Shown here one piece after another: positions 43,855 to 52,956 of a DNA stretch of 64,000 nt. Position 1 is the first letter of the stretch; each line of letters starts with the position of its first letter. This DNA comes from Candidatus Butyricimonas faecavium (GTDB lineage Bacteria > Bacteroidota > Bacteroidia > Bacteroidales > Marinifilaceae), in the NCBI GenBank assembly GCA_944321125.1, contig CALUKD010000014.1, positions 1 to 64,000 of the forward strand, in the 5' to 3' direction. A program made the translations under genes and the position numbers. The notes beneath the pieces were generated by a model. The model did no database searches and was not told the DNA's origin. It saw nothing but the letters and a program-made list of their open reading frames with translations.

Positions 43855-44843
43855 ATGAAAGAAGTGAAGGCGCTTTTCCTGACAAGGTGTTGGGAATGCA
43901 ACAAAGTACATCGCTGAAAGATTATTATTTGACAAAATCACAAGTGGTGAGAAGATTCCGGAATCGTAAGTTGTTAGAGGAAGATGAAGAAAATTTGTTG
44001 AGTGGTTTACTATGTGAAATGGGTGAAGTAAGTCAAATCTTGGATTATTTGAAACTTCCTTGGATGAAGTTGGCAGATACGTTCTTTCAAGGTTATATCG
44101 ATTCCCCTTTGTTTGGTAAGCACGAGAGGTTACTGGCTTCACGCTTTATTGAATTGATGGTAACGTTATCCAGAGAAACTTCTTTTATCGAGAAGTGGAT
44201 GGGGTATCATGTTGCCCAGATCAATGAGATTAAGGAACTGCAAGCCGTATGTAAGATAAAGCAGGTTTATAGTATTACAGTTGGAGATGAGTTACTGTAT
44301 AATCTCTCGTTAAGACAATTAGTTGAGATTCATGATACGATAGAAACGTTTCTCAAACATGAGGATTTATCTTTTCAAGAATTCGAAGATGATGATTTGT
44401 ACTCGGTTGATATGGCAATGTCTGTTTATCGTTCTGCGGATAGTGATTCCTATTCTGTTTTTTATGATATGGATACTTACGAAGGGGAAATGAGATTTAC
44501 TTCTTCAGAACAAATAAGGTATGTAATCAAGCAGATGCAACAATTCTTAGATAAGGTAGAAGAGGGGAGTTCTGTTGATAGAGTGGAGGAATTTTCAGAA
44601 GAGATTCCTGTTGTTATCAAAGAAGATTATACATCAAGAAAACAGGTTTTAAGGGAGATCCCGGTTGTGGGTAGACATGTGAGTCAAAGTGATGATGGAA
44701 TGTTGGTCATGGATTTTAATATATGGGCTAATGAATTGTATTTAAATGGCTTGTCTGTCCAAAAGTTGAGATGTATTGCTCGGGAGCTGGAAGATTTTTT
44801 GGATAGAGTCAATGAAAAGTGGAGAGAATTTGGACTTCAGTGA
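43851..44843 (+). CDS. Unknown protein, second gene of an HTH-controlled pair
   Basis: A 330-residue protein with no signal peptide or membrane helix. Residues about 25-125 are helical and share a domain with the preceding gene (PW, ERLL, ELM positions). Residues about 140-215 and 260-330 look like alpha/beta repeats (VGDELLYNLSLRQLVEIHDT and LYLNGLSVQKLRCIARELED have the same spacing pattern), suggesting an internal duplication. No known catalytic motif is visible. It is translationally coupled to the first gene, and a strong terminator follows. Confidence 0.7.
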   Translation: MNERSEGAFPDKVLGMQQSTSLKDYYLTKSQVVRRFRNRKLLEEDEENLLSGLLCEMGEVSQILDYLKLPWMKLADTFFQGYIDSPLFGKHERLLASRFIELMVTLSRETSFIEKWMGYHVAQINEIKELQAVCKIKQVYSITVGDELLYNLSLRQLVEIHDTIETFLKHEDLSFQEFEDDDLYSVDMAMSVYRSADSDSYSVFYDMDTYEGEMRFTSSEQIRYVIKQMQQFLDKVEEGSSVDRVEEFSEEIPVVIKEDYTSRKQVLREIPVVGRHVSQSDDGMLVMDFNIWANELYLNGLSVQKLRCIARELEDFLDRVNEKWREFGLQ

Positions 44844-44863
44844 AAACCGTTAAATAGACTATC

Positions 44864-44904
44864 GACTAGTCCTAAATAATTGTAATGATTATTTAGGACT
44901 AGTC
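44864..44904 (+). terminator. Terminator of the HTH-controlled pair
   Basis: Perfect 17-bp inverted repeat (44864-44880 with 44888-44904, 7-nt loop), 20 bp past the stop codon. It may also serve uvrB on the other strand. Confidence 0.75.
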
Positions 44905-44965
44905 AAAATGCATGTATTCCCGTGTATTGGGGGTATGGGGGTATCCGTGTTGTGAAAATATTTCT

Positions 44966-46972
44966 TTAGGAATTAAGTCGTTTGATGGTTTCTTCCAATT
45001 TAAACATTTCATCCCGAAGACGAGCGGCTTCCAAGAAGTCCATTTCTTTAGCAGCTTTTTGCATGGCTGCTTTTGTTTTTTGTAACATTTTCTCCAATTC
45101 CGGTTTACTCATGTAAGCAATGACGGGATCGGCAACCATGTTCACGTGTTCTTCTTCGATGTAAGCACGGGAGGTTTCTTTCAGCACGGATTCCGTGGAT
45201 TTATGTATTTGGGTTGGGGTGATACCGTGTTGACGGTTATATTCCATCTGTTTCTCTCGACGGTACTGGGTTTCATCAATGGTTTCCTGCATGGAGCGGG
45301 TGATTGTGTCGGCATACATGATGACTTTACCATTTAGGTTACGGGCAGCACGTCCGGAGGTCTGTATTAGTGAACGAGTGGAACGTAGAAATCCTTCCTT
45401 GTCGGCATCGAGGATGGCAACAAGAGAAACTTCGGGCATATCCAATCCTTCACGCAATAAGTTTACTCCGACAATCACGTCAATTATTCCTTTACGTAGA
45501 TTTTCGATGATCTGTACTCGTTCCAGCGTATCCACGTCGGAGTGGATATATTGGCATTTGATACGAATACGGTCTAAATATTTACTTAGTTCCTCCGCCA
45601 TTCGTTTGGTTAGCGTGGTTACGAGAACTTTCTCGTTAATCTCGATACGTTTTTGAATCTCGTTGATGAGGTGGTCTATCTGATTCTTACTGGGAACGAC
45701 TTCTATTTCCGGATCAAGGATTCCGGTGGGGCGGATGATTTGTTCCACGACTACGCCATTGCATTTTTCCAATTCATAATCGGCTGGGGTGGCACTGACG
45801 TATATGGTTTGTCCCGTGTTAGCTTCGAATTCTTCAAATGTGAGCGGGCGGTTATCAAAAGCTGCCGGAAGACGGAATCCGTATTCTACTAGGGATTGTT
45901 TTCGGGAATGGTCGCCTCCGTACATGGCTCTCACTTGCGGGAGTGTCACGTGAGACTCGTCTACGACAAGCAGGAAATCCTGTGGAAAGTAATCCAACAG
46001 GCAGAAGGGGCGAACGCCAGCAGCTCTTCCATCGAAGTAACGGGAGTAATTTTCGATACCGGAACAATAACCCAGCTCTCGAATCATTTCTACGTCATAT
46101 TTTACCCGTTCATCTAGTCGTTTCGCCTCAAAATGTTTACCAATGGAGTTTAAAAAATCAACTTGTATAACAAGATCGTGTTCTATGTCATGAATGGCTT
46201 TTGTGAGTGTAGCCTTGTCCGTGACAAACAGATTAGCGGGATAGATATTCAGATTCTCCATTTCATCAATCGTTTTCCCGGTCTGTGGATTAAACGATGT
46301 GATTCGGTCAATCTCATCGTCCCAAAATTCGATCCGATAAGCCATTCCCTCAAAAGTTTCAATGGCCGGGAAAATATCTACGGTTTCTCCTTTTGCCCGG
46401 AAACTGCCTCGTTTGAACTCCAGTTCGTTATTTGCGTAAAGGGCATCCACCAATCGGCGTAAAAGTTGGTTCCGACCAATTTTTAGCCCTCGCTTCAAGT
46501 AAATGATGTTCGAACTGAAAGCCGTCGGGTCTGCCATGCCGTAAAGGCATGAAACGGATGAGATCACAATCACATCCCGGCGTCCGGATAGTAAAGAAGC
46601 CGTGGCTCGTAACCGCAATTTATCGATCTCGTCGTTGATCATAAGATCTTTTTCAATATACGTGTTCGTGGTGGGTAGGTAGGCTTCCGGCTGATAATAG
46701 TCGTAATAAGATACAAAGTACTCTACTGCATTTTCGGGAAAGAAAGCTTTGAACTCCCCGTATAATTGGGCGGCCAGGGTTTTGTTGTGACTGAGGATGA
46801 GTGTCGGACGCTGGACTTTTTGTATTACGTTGGCAATGGTAAATGTCTTTCCTGATCCGGTAACTCCCAACAAAACCTGTCCCGGGACTTCATCCAGAAG
46901 TCCTTGCGTAAGTTCCTTGATTGCTTCCGGTTGATCTCCGGTCGGTTCGAATTGGGAAGTTAGCTTAAACAT
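44966..46972 (-). CDS. uvrB: UvrABC excinuclease subunit B
   Basis: A 668-residue nucleotide-excision-repair helicase-like subunit. Walker A GVTGSGKTF (about 39-47), the beta-hairpin region with YYDYYQPEAYLP, DESHVTLPQ (DEAD-like box), helicase motifs SATPADYE, EQIIRPTG, the motif VI QTSGRAARN, and the C-terminal UVR motif (FLEAARLRDEMFKLEE) are present. It loads after UvrA and positions UvrC for incision. Length is normal and no lesion is seen. Confidence 0.98.
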   Translation of the reverse strand: MFKLTSQFEPTGDQPEAIKELTQGLLDEVPGQVLLGVTGSGKTFTIANVIQKVQRPTLILSHNKTLAAQLYGEFKAFFPENAVEYFVSYYDYYQPEAYLPTTNTYIEKDLMINDEIDKLRLRATASLLSGRRDVIVISSVSCLYGMADPTAFSSNIIYLKRGLKIGRNQLLRRLVDALYANNELEFKRGSFRAKGETVDIFPAIETFEGMAYRIEFWDDEIDRITSFNPQTGKTIDEMENLNIYPANLFVTDKATLTKAIHDIEHDLVIQVDFLNSIGKHFEAKRLDERVKYDVEMIRELGYCSGIENYSRYFDGRAAGVRPFCLLDYFPQDFLLVVDESHVTLPQVRAMYGGDHSRKQSLVEYGFRLPAAFDNRPLTFEEFEANTGQTIYVSATPADYELEKCNGVVVEQIIRPTGILDPEIEVVPSKNQIDHLINEIQKRIEINEKVLVTTLTKRMAEELSKYLDRIRIKCQYIHSDVDTLERVQIIENLRKGIIDVIVGVNLLREGLDMPEVSLVAILDADKEGFLRSTRSLIQTSGRAARNLNGKVIMYADTITRSMQETIDETQYRREKQMEYNRQHGITPTQIHKSTESVLKETSRAYIEEEHVNMVADPVIAYMSKPELEKMLQKTKAAMQKAAKEMDFLEAARLRDEMFKLEETIKRLNS

Positions 46973-46980
46973 GATAAATA

Positions 46981-47066
46981 CATTAATTTCTTGATTTATG
47001 ATTTACGATTAATAAAATGCCTTGAATTGGTGTGGCTAGAATCTAAAATCACTAAATCTAAAATTA
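46981..47066. repeat. AT-rich intergenic repeats between uvrB and a thioesterase gene
   Basis: TTGATTTATGATTTACGATT (46991-47010) and ATCTAAAATCACTAAATC (47041-47058) belong to the dispersed AT-rich repeat style of this genome. Confidence 0.5.
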
Positions 47067-47441
47067 TTAAAGTTTACTCATGAATTTTTCTGGGTTTATG
47101 ATAAATCTGTCGTGGATGGCCGAGCCGATAGGAGCGATTTCATCCCATGCCTCGATAGAGAAACGGATACGGCGACCGTCCACTTCGGTGATGGTGGCTT
47201 TGCAAGTTACTTTCTTGCCAACAGCAGTGGCTTTCACGTGTTTGGTGTTGATTTCGATACCCACTGTGTCATTGTCTGCATCCAACATTCCTTCCAAACA
47301 TTTAATAGCCGTGTTTTCCATTAAACCAACCATTGCGGGGGTTGCAAATACTTCTAGTTTTCCAGAACCGTAAACGGCTGCCGTGTCTTTATGTTGCACG
47401 GTAATCTCTTGTGTGAATGAGTGTCCTATTTTTATTTCCAT
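47067..47441 (-). CDS. Thioesterase family hotdog protein (FlK-like)
   Basis: A 124-residue hotdog-fold protein resembling fluoroacetyl-CoA thioesterase relatives: VFATPAMVGLMENTAIKCLE and GIEINTKHVKATAVGKKV, then RRIRFSIEAWDE. These are general acyl-CoA thioesterases in most genomes; fluoroacetate metabolism is not implied. A TAACTTTG -7 box (reverse strand) lies 19 bp upstream of the start codon, so it is probably transcribed on its own. Confidence 0.85.
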   Translation of the reverse strand: MEIKIGHSFTQEITVQHKDTAAVYGSGKLEVFATPAMVGLMENTAIKCLEGMLDADNDTVGIEINTKHVKATAVGKKVTCKATITEVDGRRIRFSIEAWDEIAPIGSAIHDRFIINPEKFMSKL

Positions 47442-47460
47442 GATTATTAGTTTTAGATTG

Positions 47461-47468
47461 CAAAGTTA
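47461..47468 (-). promoter_or_regulatory. -7 box of the FlK-like gene
   Basis: TAACTTTG on the reverse strand fits TAnnTTTG, 19 bp upstream of the ATG. Confidence 0.45.
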
Positions 47469-47538
47469 ATGATTAATCCTGTATGAAAAGATCGTTTTAA
47501 GAAGTTTTCACGTGATGTTACGGGTTGTTTAAATCTGG

Positions 47539-48288
47539 TTAACTGAAAAGCAGGCGTGTAGCTACAATAACGAGTACTACGAGTAGAAAATACCGGATAT
47601 ATTTAGCACCCCATTTGACACTGAAGCGCACTCCTAGCCATGCACCAAACATATTGCCGCAAGCTAGGATAAGCCCGACTTTAAAATCCACGAGATCATT
47701 CCAAATGAATATTGCGAGTGCGATAATCGTATAGAATAGTACGATAAATAGTTTTATAGCATTGGCTTTCAATAGATCATAACCACATCCAAGTACTAAT
47801 CCTGCCAATAAAAAGAACCCGATGCCAATTTGAATGAAACCTCCATAAATTCCCAAAAGAAAGAAAATGATGTTTCGTAACCACGGGCTTTTCATTTTTG
47901 CCTTGTCTGCATTTGTTTTTACCCAGGCATCCGGGTTTAGTAGTAACATGAAGAACATGATGATGAGAAGTCCGGCAATGACTTTTTTGAATATCTCTTC
48001 GTTGATATCCACAGCAATAAATGCTCCTACGATACTGCCGAGAGCCACGGGTAACAATAGTTTCGAGTCAGTTTTGAAATCAAGTATTTTCTTTTGTTTG
48101 AAACCTCTGACGGATACTATGTTTTGTAATAAAATGGCAATTCTGTTAGTTGCGTTTGCCACGTTTGCTGGTAAGCCAATAAAAATAAGAAAAGGTACCA
48201 CCAACATGGAGCCGCCTCCGGCGAACGTGTTGATAAATCCTGCAGCTATACCGAGGAGTATGGTAATAAGCATTTCGGTTATTGTCAT
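47539..48288 (-). CDS. TauE/SafE family permease
   Basis: A 249-residue eight-helix membrane permease with the GFINTFAGGGSMLVVPFLI motif after helix 1 and the repeat QIGIGFFLLAGLVLGCGYD in the second half, both typical of TauE/SafE. Members move sulfite, sulfonates, thiosulfate or other small anions. It is downstream of the methionine operon on the same strand (176 bp gap), which makes a sulfur role attractive but unproven. The -7 box at 48293 lies so close to the ATG at 48288 that translation may start at the in-frame ATG at 48273. Confidence 0.86.
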   Translation of the reverse strand: MTITEMLITILLGIAAGFINTFAGGGSMLVVPFLIFIGLPANVANATNRIAILLQNIVSVRGFKQKKILDFKTDSKLLLPVALGSIVGAFIAVDINEEIFKKVIAGLLIIMFFMLLLNPDAWVKTNADKAKMKSPWLRNIIFFLLGIYGGFIQIGIGFFLLAGLVLGCGYDLLKANAIKLFIVLFYTIIALAIFIWNDLVDFKVGLILACGNMFGAWLGVRFSVKWGAKYIRYFLLVVLVIVATRLLFS

Positions 48289-48292
48289 GGGA

Positions 48293-48300
48293 CAAAGTTA
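48293..48300 (-). promoter_or_regulatory. -7 box upstream of the TauE/SafE gene
   Basis: TAACTTTG on the reverse strand. Predicted transcript start near 48286, just inside the annotated first codon at 48288. Confidence 0.4.
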
Positions 48301-48430
48301 AAAACTAAAAAATAAAAGCTAAAAGTTTATCGTAAGTATTTCCAGAGATAATTGTTTCTTGATTCATGTGCTAATTTTAGATTTAATGATTCGGTTAATC
48401 TAGTAATTTATGATTTCAGATTAATGATTC
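48300..48430. repeat. AT-rich intergenic repeats between metF and the permease gene
   Basis: AAAACTAAAAAATAAAAGCTAAAAG (48301-48325) resembles 59840-59870; TTTTAGATTTAATGATT and TTTATGATTTCAGATTAATG (48374-48427) resemble 38425, 46991 and 54250. Confidence 0.5.
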
Positions 48431-48464
48431 CCCTGCATGGGACAATGTTTTTTATTCTAATATT

Positions 48465-49418
48465 TCAAAATACTTGTTTTACAATTTCTTGAATATTTTC
48501 CGATTTCCCCATCGTATAGTAATGAACAGCGGGAACTCCGTGTGAGATGAGTTCTTTACTTTGTGCCACGCACCATTCAATACCAACTTGATTGATATCT
48601 TTATTATTTTTGCATGAGCGGATCTCTTTGACCAGTTCATGAGGAATGTCAATACTGAATGTGCGTGGAAGCATTTCCAAATGTTTTAATGTTGATACGG
48701 GTTTTAAGCCTGGTATGATAGGTATGTTGATTCCTTGAGTCCGGCATTTATCGACAAATTGGAAAAATTTGGAGTTATCGAAAAACATTTGGGTGACAAT
48801 GTAATTCGCTCCTGCATCAACTTTCTTTTTCAGATTCTCGATGTCACAGGCTTGGTTGGGTGCCTCGTAATGTTTTTCCGGGTATCCGGCAACTCCGATG
48901 CAGAAGTTTGTGGGGACAGTATTTGTTAGTGTGTCATCTAGGTATTGACCGTGATTCATACGGGTAATTTGTTCTACTAATTCACAACTATATCGGTGTC
49001 CGCTTTCTTCAGGAGTGAAAAAACGTTCTCCCGGTATTGGGTCACCCCGAAGTGCCATCACGTTTTCAATGTCAAGGAAGTTCAAGTCGATAAGTTCGTT
49101 TTCGATCTTGTGGCGGGTTGCCCCTCCGCACACGATGTGAGGAACCATGTCCACGTTGTACCGTCTCATGATAGCGGCAGCCAGTGCCACGGAACCGGGA
49201 CGTTTGGTTACGGTCACTTTTTTAATCGTTCCGTCCGGGTATTCACGATATACCACTTCATCTCGGTGAAAGGTGATGTTGATGAAGGGAGGAGCAAGAT
49301 CAATCAAGGGTTCGATGGCTTCGTATATTTTATTGATATCTCCGCCTTTTAGCGGTGGCACCAGTTCGAAAGAGAATACTGGTTTGTCTGTATTGTTGAG
49401 TATGTCAATAACCTTCAT
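48465..49418 (-). CDS. metF: Methylenetetrahydrofolate reductase
   Basis: A 317-residue FAD-dependent TIM-barrel enzyme that reduces 5,10-methylene-THF to 5-methyl-THF, the methyl donor for MetH. Motifs: VFSFELVPPLKGG with the catalytic Glu, HIVCGGATRHKIENELIDL, LDIENVMALRGDPI, FCIGVAGYPEKH, and ANYIVTQMFFDNSKFFQFVD with PIIPGLKPV. It is the last gene of the riboswitch-controlled methionine operon, 80 bp after metH; that gap is made of AT-rich repeats. Confidence 0.96.
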   Translation of the reverse strand: MKVIDILNNTDKPVFSFELVPPLKGGDINKIYEAIEPLIDLAPPFINITFHRDEVVYREYPDGTIKKVTVTKRPGSVALAAAIMRRYNVDMVPHIVCGGATRHKIENELIDLNFLDIENVMALRGDPIPGERFFTPEESGHRYSCELVEQITRMNHGQYLDDTLTNTVPTNFCIGVAGYPEKHYEAPNQACDIENLKKKVDAGANYIVTQMFFDNSKFFQFVDKCRTQGINIPIIPGLKPVSTLKHLEMLPRTFSIDIPHELVKEIRSCKNNKDINQVGIEWCVAQSKELISHGVPAVHYYTMGKSENIQEIVKQVF

Positions 49419-49460
49419 AATTTAAAATTTAGAATTTAAAATTTGGGTTTAAAGTTTAGT
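49419..49460. repeat. AT-rich repeat between metH and metF
   Basis: AATTTAAAATTTAGAATTTA repeats its own 9-10-bp unit and matches 52931-52953 (AATTTAGAATTTAAAGTTTAG). Confidence 0.55.
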
Positions 49461-49498
49461 CTGAATGTTTTTTCATTCTGAATTCTAAACATTGCGTT

Positions 49499-52400
49499 CT
49501 AAATTGTACTGAAATATTTTGCTTTCGGATGAGAAATCAGCATTCCACACAAACTAGTGGAAGGGTAGATTGAATATCCTTCCGTAAGACATACCCCGAT
49601 TTGGGTTGGGGCATCCAAGATTTCGAAAGCTAATTTTTTCATCGTATGATCCGGACAAGTCGGGTAACCGAAAGCGGGACGGATGATGTGAGTTCCTTCG
49701 TTAACTTGTTCCTGCATCCATTCTGCGCAAGCTTCTGCCAATCGGGCACAAAGACTTTCTCGTAACAGGTGTTCAAAGTCTCGGCAATCGTTGTATTGGA
49801 GATTATCCTGTACTTTCAAGCAAAATAGTCCTACGCTACCGATCCCTTTTTCTTTAGGGATGACGAAATCTGCCAGAGAAAGACATTCTTCTAGGTCGGC
49901 TTGTTGCCGGGGCATCGTGAAGCGATACTGACCATCCAAAACGATGTCTTCATTCTCCGAATAGGCATCAAAGAAGCGGACAATGATAGAAACGTCGAAT
50001 TCATTTCCGGCGATTACTTTACCTAACATATCCAGTGCTGTTTGATAAATGCGGTCTGCTTCGTCGTTCGTGTAGATGATTTCCGGGTATTTGCCTTTAA
50101 AGCCCCAGAAGTGGAAAAATGGTGTCCAATCGATTTTTTCTACTAAATTTTCAAGATTCAGACGTTTCACAAGTAGATTGTGTTCCCCGAAAGTCGTAGG
50201 TTCCACGTGATCCCAAGTGTATCGGGGGGCCCTCCGGCGAGCTTCTTCAAGTGATATTTGTTTTTGTTGGTGTTGGTTGTACAAAGTTCGTATATTTTGT
50301 TGTTTAATTTTTATTTCACGGATGTAGTTCTCCCGATCATTCAGTAAACGTTTGATGATCCCCACTGTTCGGGAAGCATCACCACCTGACACGACGCAAT
50401 AGTCGTATTTAGGTGCCAGTTTAACGGCTGTATGCACTGTTGAGGTAGTAGCCCCGCCAACAATTAGGGGAATTTGTAATTGTTCTCTTTGTAGCAGTTT
50501 GCATAAATTTTCCATTTCACCTAAAGAAGGAGTGATCAAACCGCTAACCCCGATAATATCCGCCTCATGTTCTTTGGCAGCCTTAACAATGCTTTGATTG
50601 TCAACCATGACACCAAGATCTATGACTTCCAAGTTATTGCAGGTAAGAACAATATTTACGATATTTTTACCGATGTCGTGGACGTCTCCTTTTACCGTGG
50701 CAATCACAACACGGGGCCGACGGGTTACGTTTTTACCGGATGTGTTGTGGCGTTTGATTTCCGGTTGTAGAATTTGCACGGCTTCTTTCATGACTTTGGC
50801 TGATTTCACGACTTGCGGCAAGAACATTTTTCCTTCTCCGAAAAATTGGCCTACTCGTTCCATACCTTTCATTAAAGGTCCTTCAATAATCTCGACCGGA
50901 TTGGCATATTGCGTGAGAGCTTCTTGTAGATCGTTTGGTAGGTAATCCGTGATTCCCTTGATCAATGCATGTTCGAGGCGTTCTTCCAAAGGATGATTTC
51001 GCCATTCTTCCTGTTGTACTGTTTTTGCTTCTCCTTTCGTTTCCTTGTATTTTTCTGCAAGAGAAAGCAGGGTTTCTGTGGCTTCAGGTGTACGGTTTAG
51101 TACGACATCTTCCACGGCCTTCAGTAATACCGGGTCGATTTCATCGTACACTTGTAACATAGCAGGATTCACGATAGCCATGTCTAGTCCTGCTCGGATA
51201 GCGTGGTACAAGAAGACGGAGTGCATGGCTTCCCGTACCGTGTTATTTCCCCGGAATGAGAATGACAAGTTGGAGACACCGCCGGATGTACGGCATCCTT
51301 TCAAATTTTGTTTAATCCAACGTACTGCCTCAATATAATCCACTGCATAGTTGTTGTGTTCCTCGATTCCGGTTCCAATGGCTAAGATATTCACGTCGAA
51401 TATGATGTTTTCGGGAGTGAATCTGGCTTGTGTGGTTAGCAAATCATAAGCTCTTTGGCAGATGTCTATTTTGCGTTGGAATGTTGTAGCTTGTCCTTCC
51501 TCGTCAAATGCCATCACGACTACGGCGGCACCTAGACGTTGAATCTCTTTGGCCTTGTAAAGAAAGTCTTCTTCACCTTCTTTCAGGCTAATCGAGTTTA
51601 CGATACATTTCCCTTGCGTGTTTTTTAGTCCGGCAAGGATGGTTTCCCACTTGGAAGAATCTATCATGAAAGCCGTTTTGGCTATATCCGGCTCGTTACT
51701 GATAAGACGCACGAAACGTTCCATTTCAGTTGTACTGTCCAGCATGGCGTCATCCATGTTAATATCGATAATGGATGCTCCTGCTTCGATTTGTTTTCGG
51801 GCAATGGTGGCGGCTTCCGAGTAATTTTTTTCTCGTATAAGACGGGCGAATTTAGCTGAGCCCGCCACGTTTGTACGTTCACCAATATTGATAAAATTGT
51901 TTAATTCTTTATCCACCATGACGGTATCGAGTCCACTCACTTGCAGTTGGTGTGTGGATGTCGGAACTTTTCTAGGGGGAATGTCTTTCAAAGCTTTTGC
52001 GATAGCCCGAATATGTGCCGGTGTCGTCCCACAACACCCCCCGGCAATATTGATCAATCCCTCTTTTGCCATGTTCTGGAGACAAAGAGCAGTAAATTCC
52101 GGTGATTCGTCGTATTCTCCCATTTCATTCGGTAGTCCCGCATTCGGGTATATACTGATGTAACACGGGATGCGTGGAGCCAGTTCCCGCAGGAAATGGT
52201 GTAACTCCTTTGCTCCGAATGAACAATTCAAACCAAAACTAAGGATTGGATAGTGGGAAAGACTCGTGAACAGGGCTTCCTGTGATTGTCCGGTTAGGGT
52301 ACGTCCACTTTTGTCGTTTACCGTGGCGGAAAGCATCACGGGGAGATTTGTACCTTTTTCTTCCTGTACTTTTGCAATAGCATAGAGGGCGGCTTTCGCA

Positions 52401-52924
52401 TTTAGTCCATCGTAGATAGTTTCAACCAACAACAGGTCCACGCCGCCTTCTATTAATGCTGCCACTTGACTGGCATAAGCGTTAGCCAGCACATCGAAAC
52501 TCACGATCCGATAGGTTGGTTGATTAGGATCGGGAGCGAGAGTTAAGGATTTATCGGTTGGTCCGATACTTCCAGCCACGTAGATTTGTCGTTCTTTGCA
52601 AGTTGATGCAACTTCTTTTGCCAAACGGGCTCCTTCCAAATTAAAGCGTTCCACCCATTCCGTGCATCCGTATTCAGTTTGCGATATTGCATTTGCGTTG
52701 AAAGTGTTGGTTTCGATAATATCGGCTCCTGCATCAATATAATTTTGATGTACTTGACGGATCACGTTTGGGCGAGTTATATTCAACACGTCGTTATTTC
52801 CCTTTAAAGGAATTGGGTGTTGTGCAAATTCTTCGCCTCGAAAATCGGCTTCCGTCAATCGGAATTGCTGTAAAGCTGTCCCCATGGCTCCATCCAGTAT
52901 GTATATGCGATCTTGTAAGTTCAT
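49499..52924 (-). CDS. metH: Cobalamin-dependent methionine synthase
   Basis: A 1141-residue four-module enzyme. Homocysteine domain 1-320 with zinc ligands Cys234 (GLNCSFGAKE), Cys297 and Cys298 (GGCCGTTP); pterin domain about 340-620 (FINIGERTNVAGSAKF); cobalamin domain about 640-880 with the axial His749 in GDVHDIGKN; and the AdoMet reactivation domain to the end (RPAFGYPTCPDHT; YPSTSLCGML). Slightly shorter than the E. coli enzyme but all modules are present. It lies 16 bp after the UPF0280 gene in the methionine operon. It requires cobalamin, likely salvaged. Confidence 0.97.
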   Translation of the reverse strand: MNLQDRIYILDGAMGTALQQFRLTEADFRGEEFAQHPIPLKGNNDVLNITRPNVIRQVHQNYIDAGADIIETNTFNANAISQTEYGCTEWVERFNLEGARLAKEVASTCKERQIYVAGSIGPTDKSLTLAPDPNQPTYRIVSFDVLANAYASQVAALIEGGVDLLLVETIYDGLNAKAALYAIAKVQEEKGTNLPVMLSATVNDKSGRTLTGQSQEALFTSLSHYPILSFGLNCSFGAKELHHFLRELAPRIPCYISIYPNAGLPNEMGEYDESPEFTALCLQNMAKEGLINIAGGCCGTTPAHIRAIAKALKDIPPRKVPTSTHQLQVSGLDTVMVDKELNNFINIGERTNVAGSAKFARLIREKNYSEAATIARKQIEAGASIIDINMDDAMLDSTTEMERFVRLISNEPDIAKTAFMIDSSKWETILAGLKNTQGKCIVNSISLKEGEEDFLYKAKEIQRLGAAVVVMAFDEEGQATTFQRKIDICQRAYDLLTTQARFTPENIIFDVNILAIGTGIEEHNNYAVDYIEAVRWIKQNLKGCRTSGGVSNLSFSFRGNNTVREAMHSVFLYHAIRAGLDMAIVNPAMLQVYDEIDPVLLKAVEDVVLNRTPEATETLLSLAEKYKETKGEAKTVQQEEWRNHPLEERLEHALIKGITDYLPNDLQEALTQYANPVEIIEGPLMKGMERVGQFFGEGKMFLPQVVKSAKVMKEAVQILQPEIKRHNTSGKNVTRRPRVVIATVKGDVHDIGKNIVNIVLTCNNLEVIDLGVMVDNQSIVKAAKEHEADIIGVSGLITPSLGEMENLCKLLQREQLQIPLIVGGATTSTVHTAVKLAPKYDYCVVSGGDASRTVGIIKRLLNDRENYIREIKIKQQNIRTLYNQHQQKQISLEEARRRAPRYTWDHVEPTTFGEHNLLVKRLNLENLVEKIDWTPFFHFWGFKGKYPEIIYTNDEADRIYQTALDMLGKVIAGNEFDVSIIVRFFDAYSENEDIVLDGQYRFTMPRQQADLEECLSLADFVIPKEKGIGSVGLFCLKVQDNLQYNDCRDFEHLLRESLCARLAEACAEWMQEQVNEGTHIIRPAFGYPTCPDHTMKKLAFEILDAPTQIGVCLTEGYSIYPSTSLCGMLISHPKAKYFSTI

Positions 52925-52956
52925 TTTAATAATTTAGAATTTAAAGTTTAGAATGA
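52925..52956. repeat. AT-rich repeat at the metH start
   Basis: AATAATTTAGAATTTAAAGT lies in the 16-bp gap and overlaps the end of the upstream gene; similar to 49419-49460. Confidence 0.5.
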
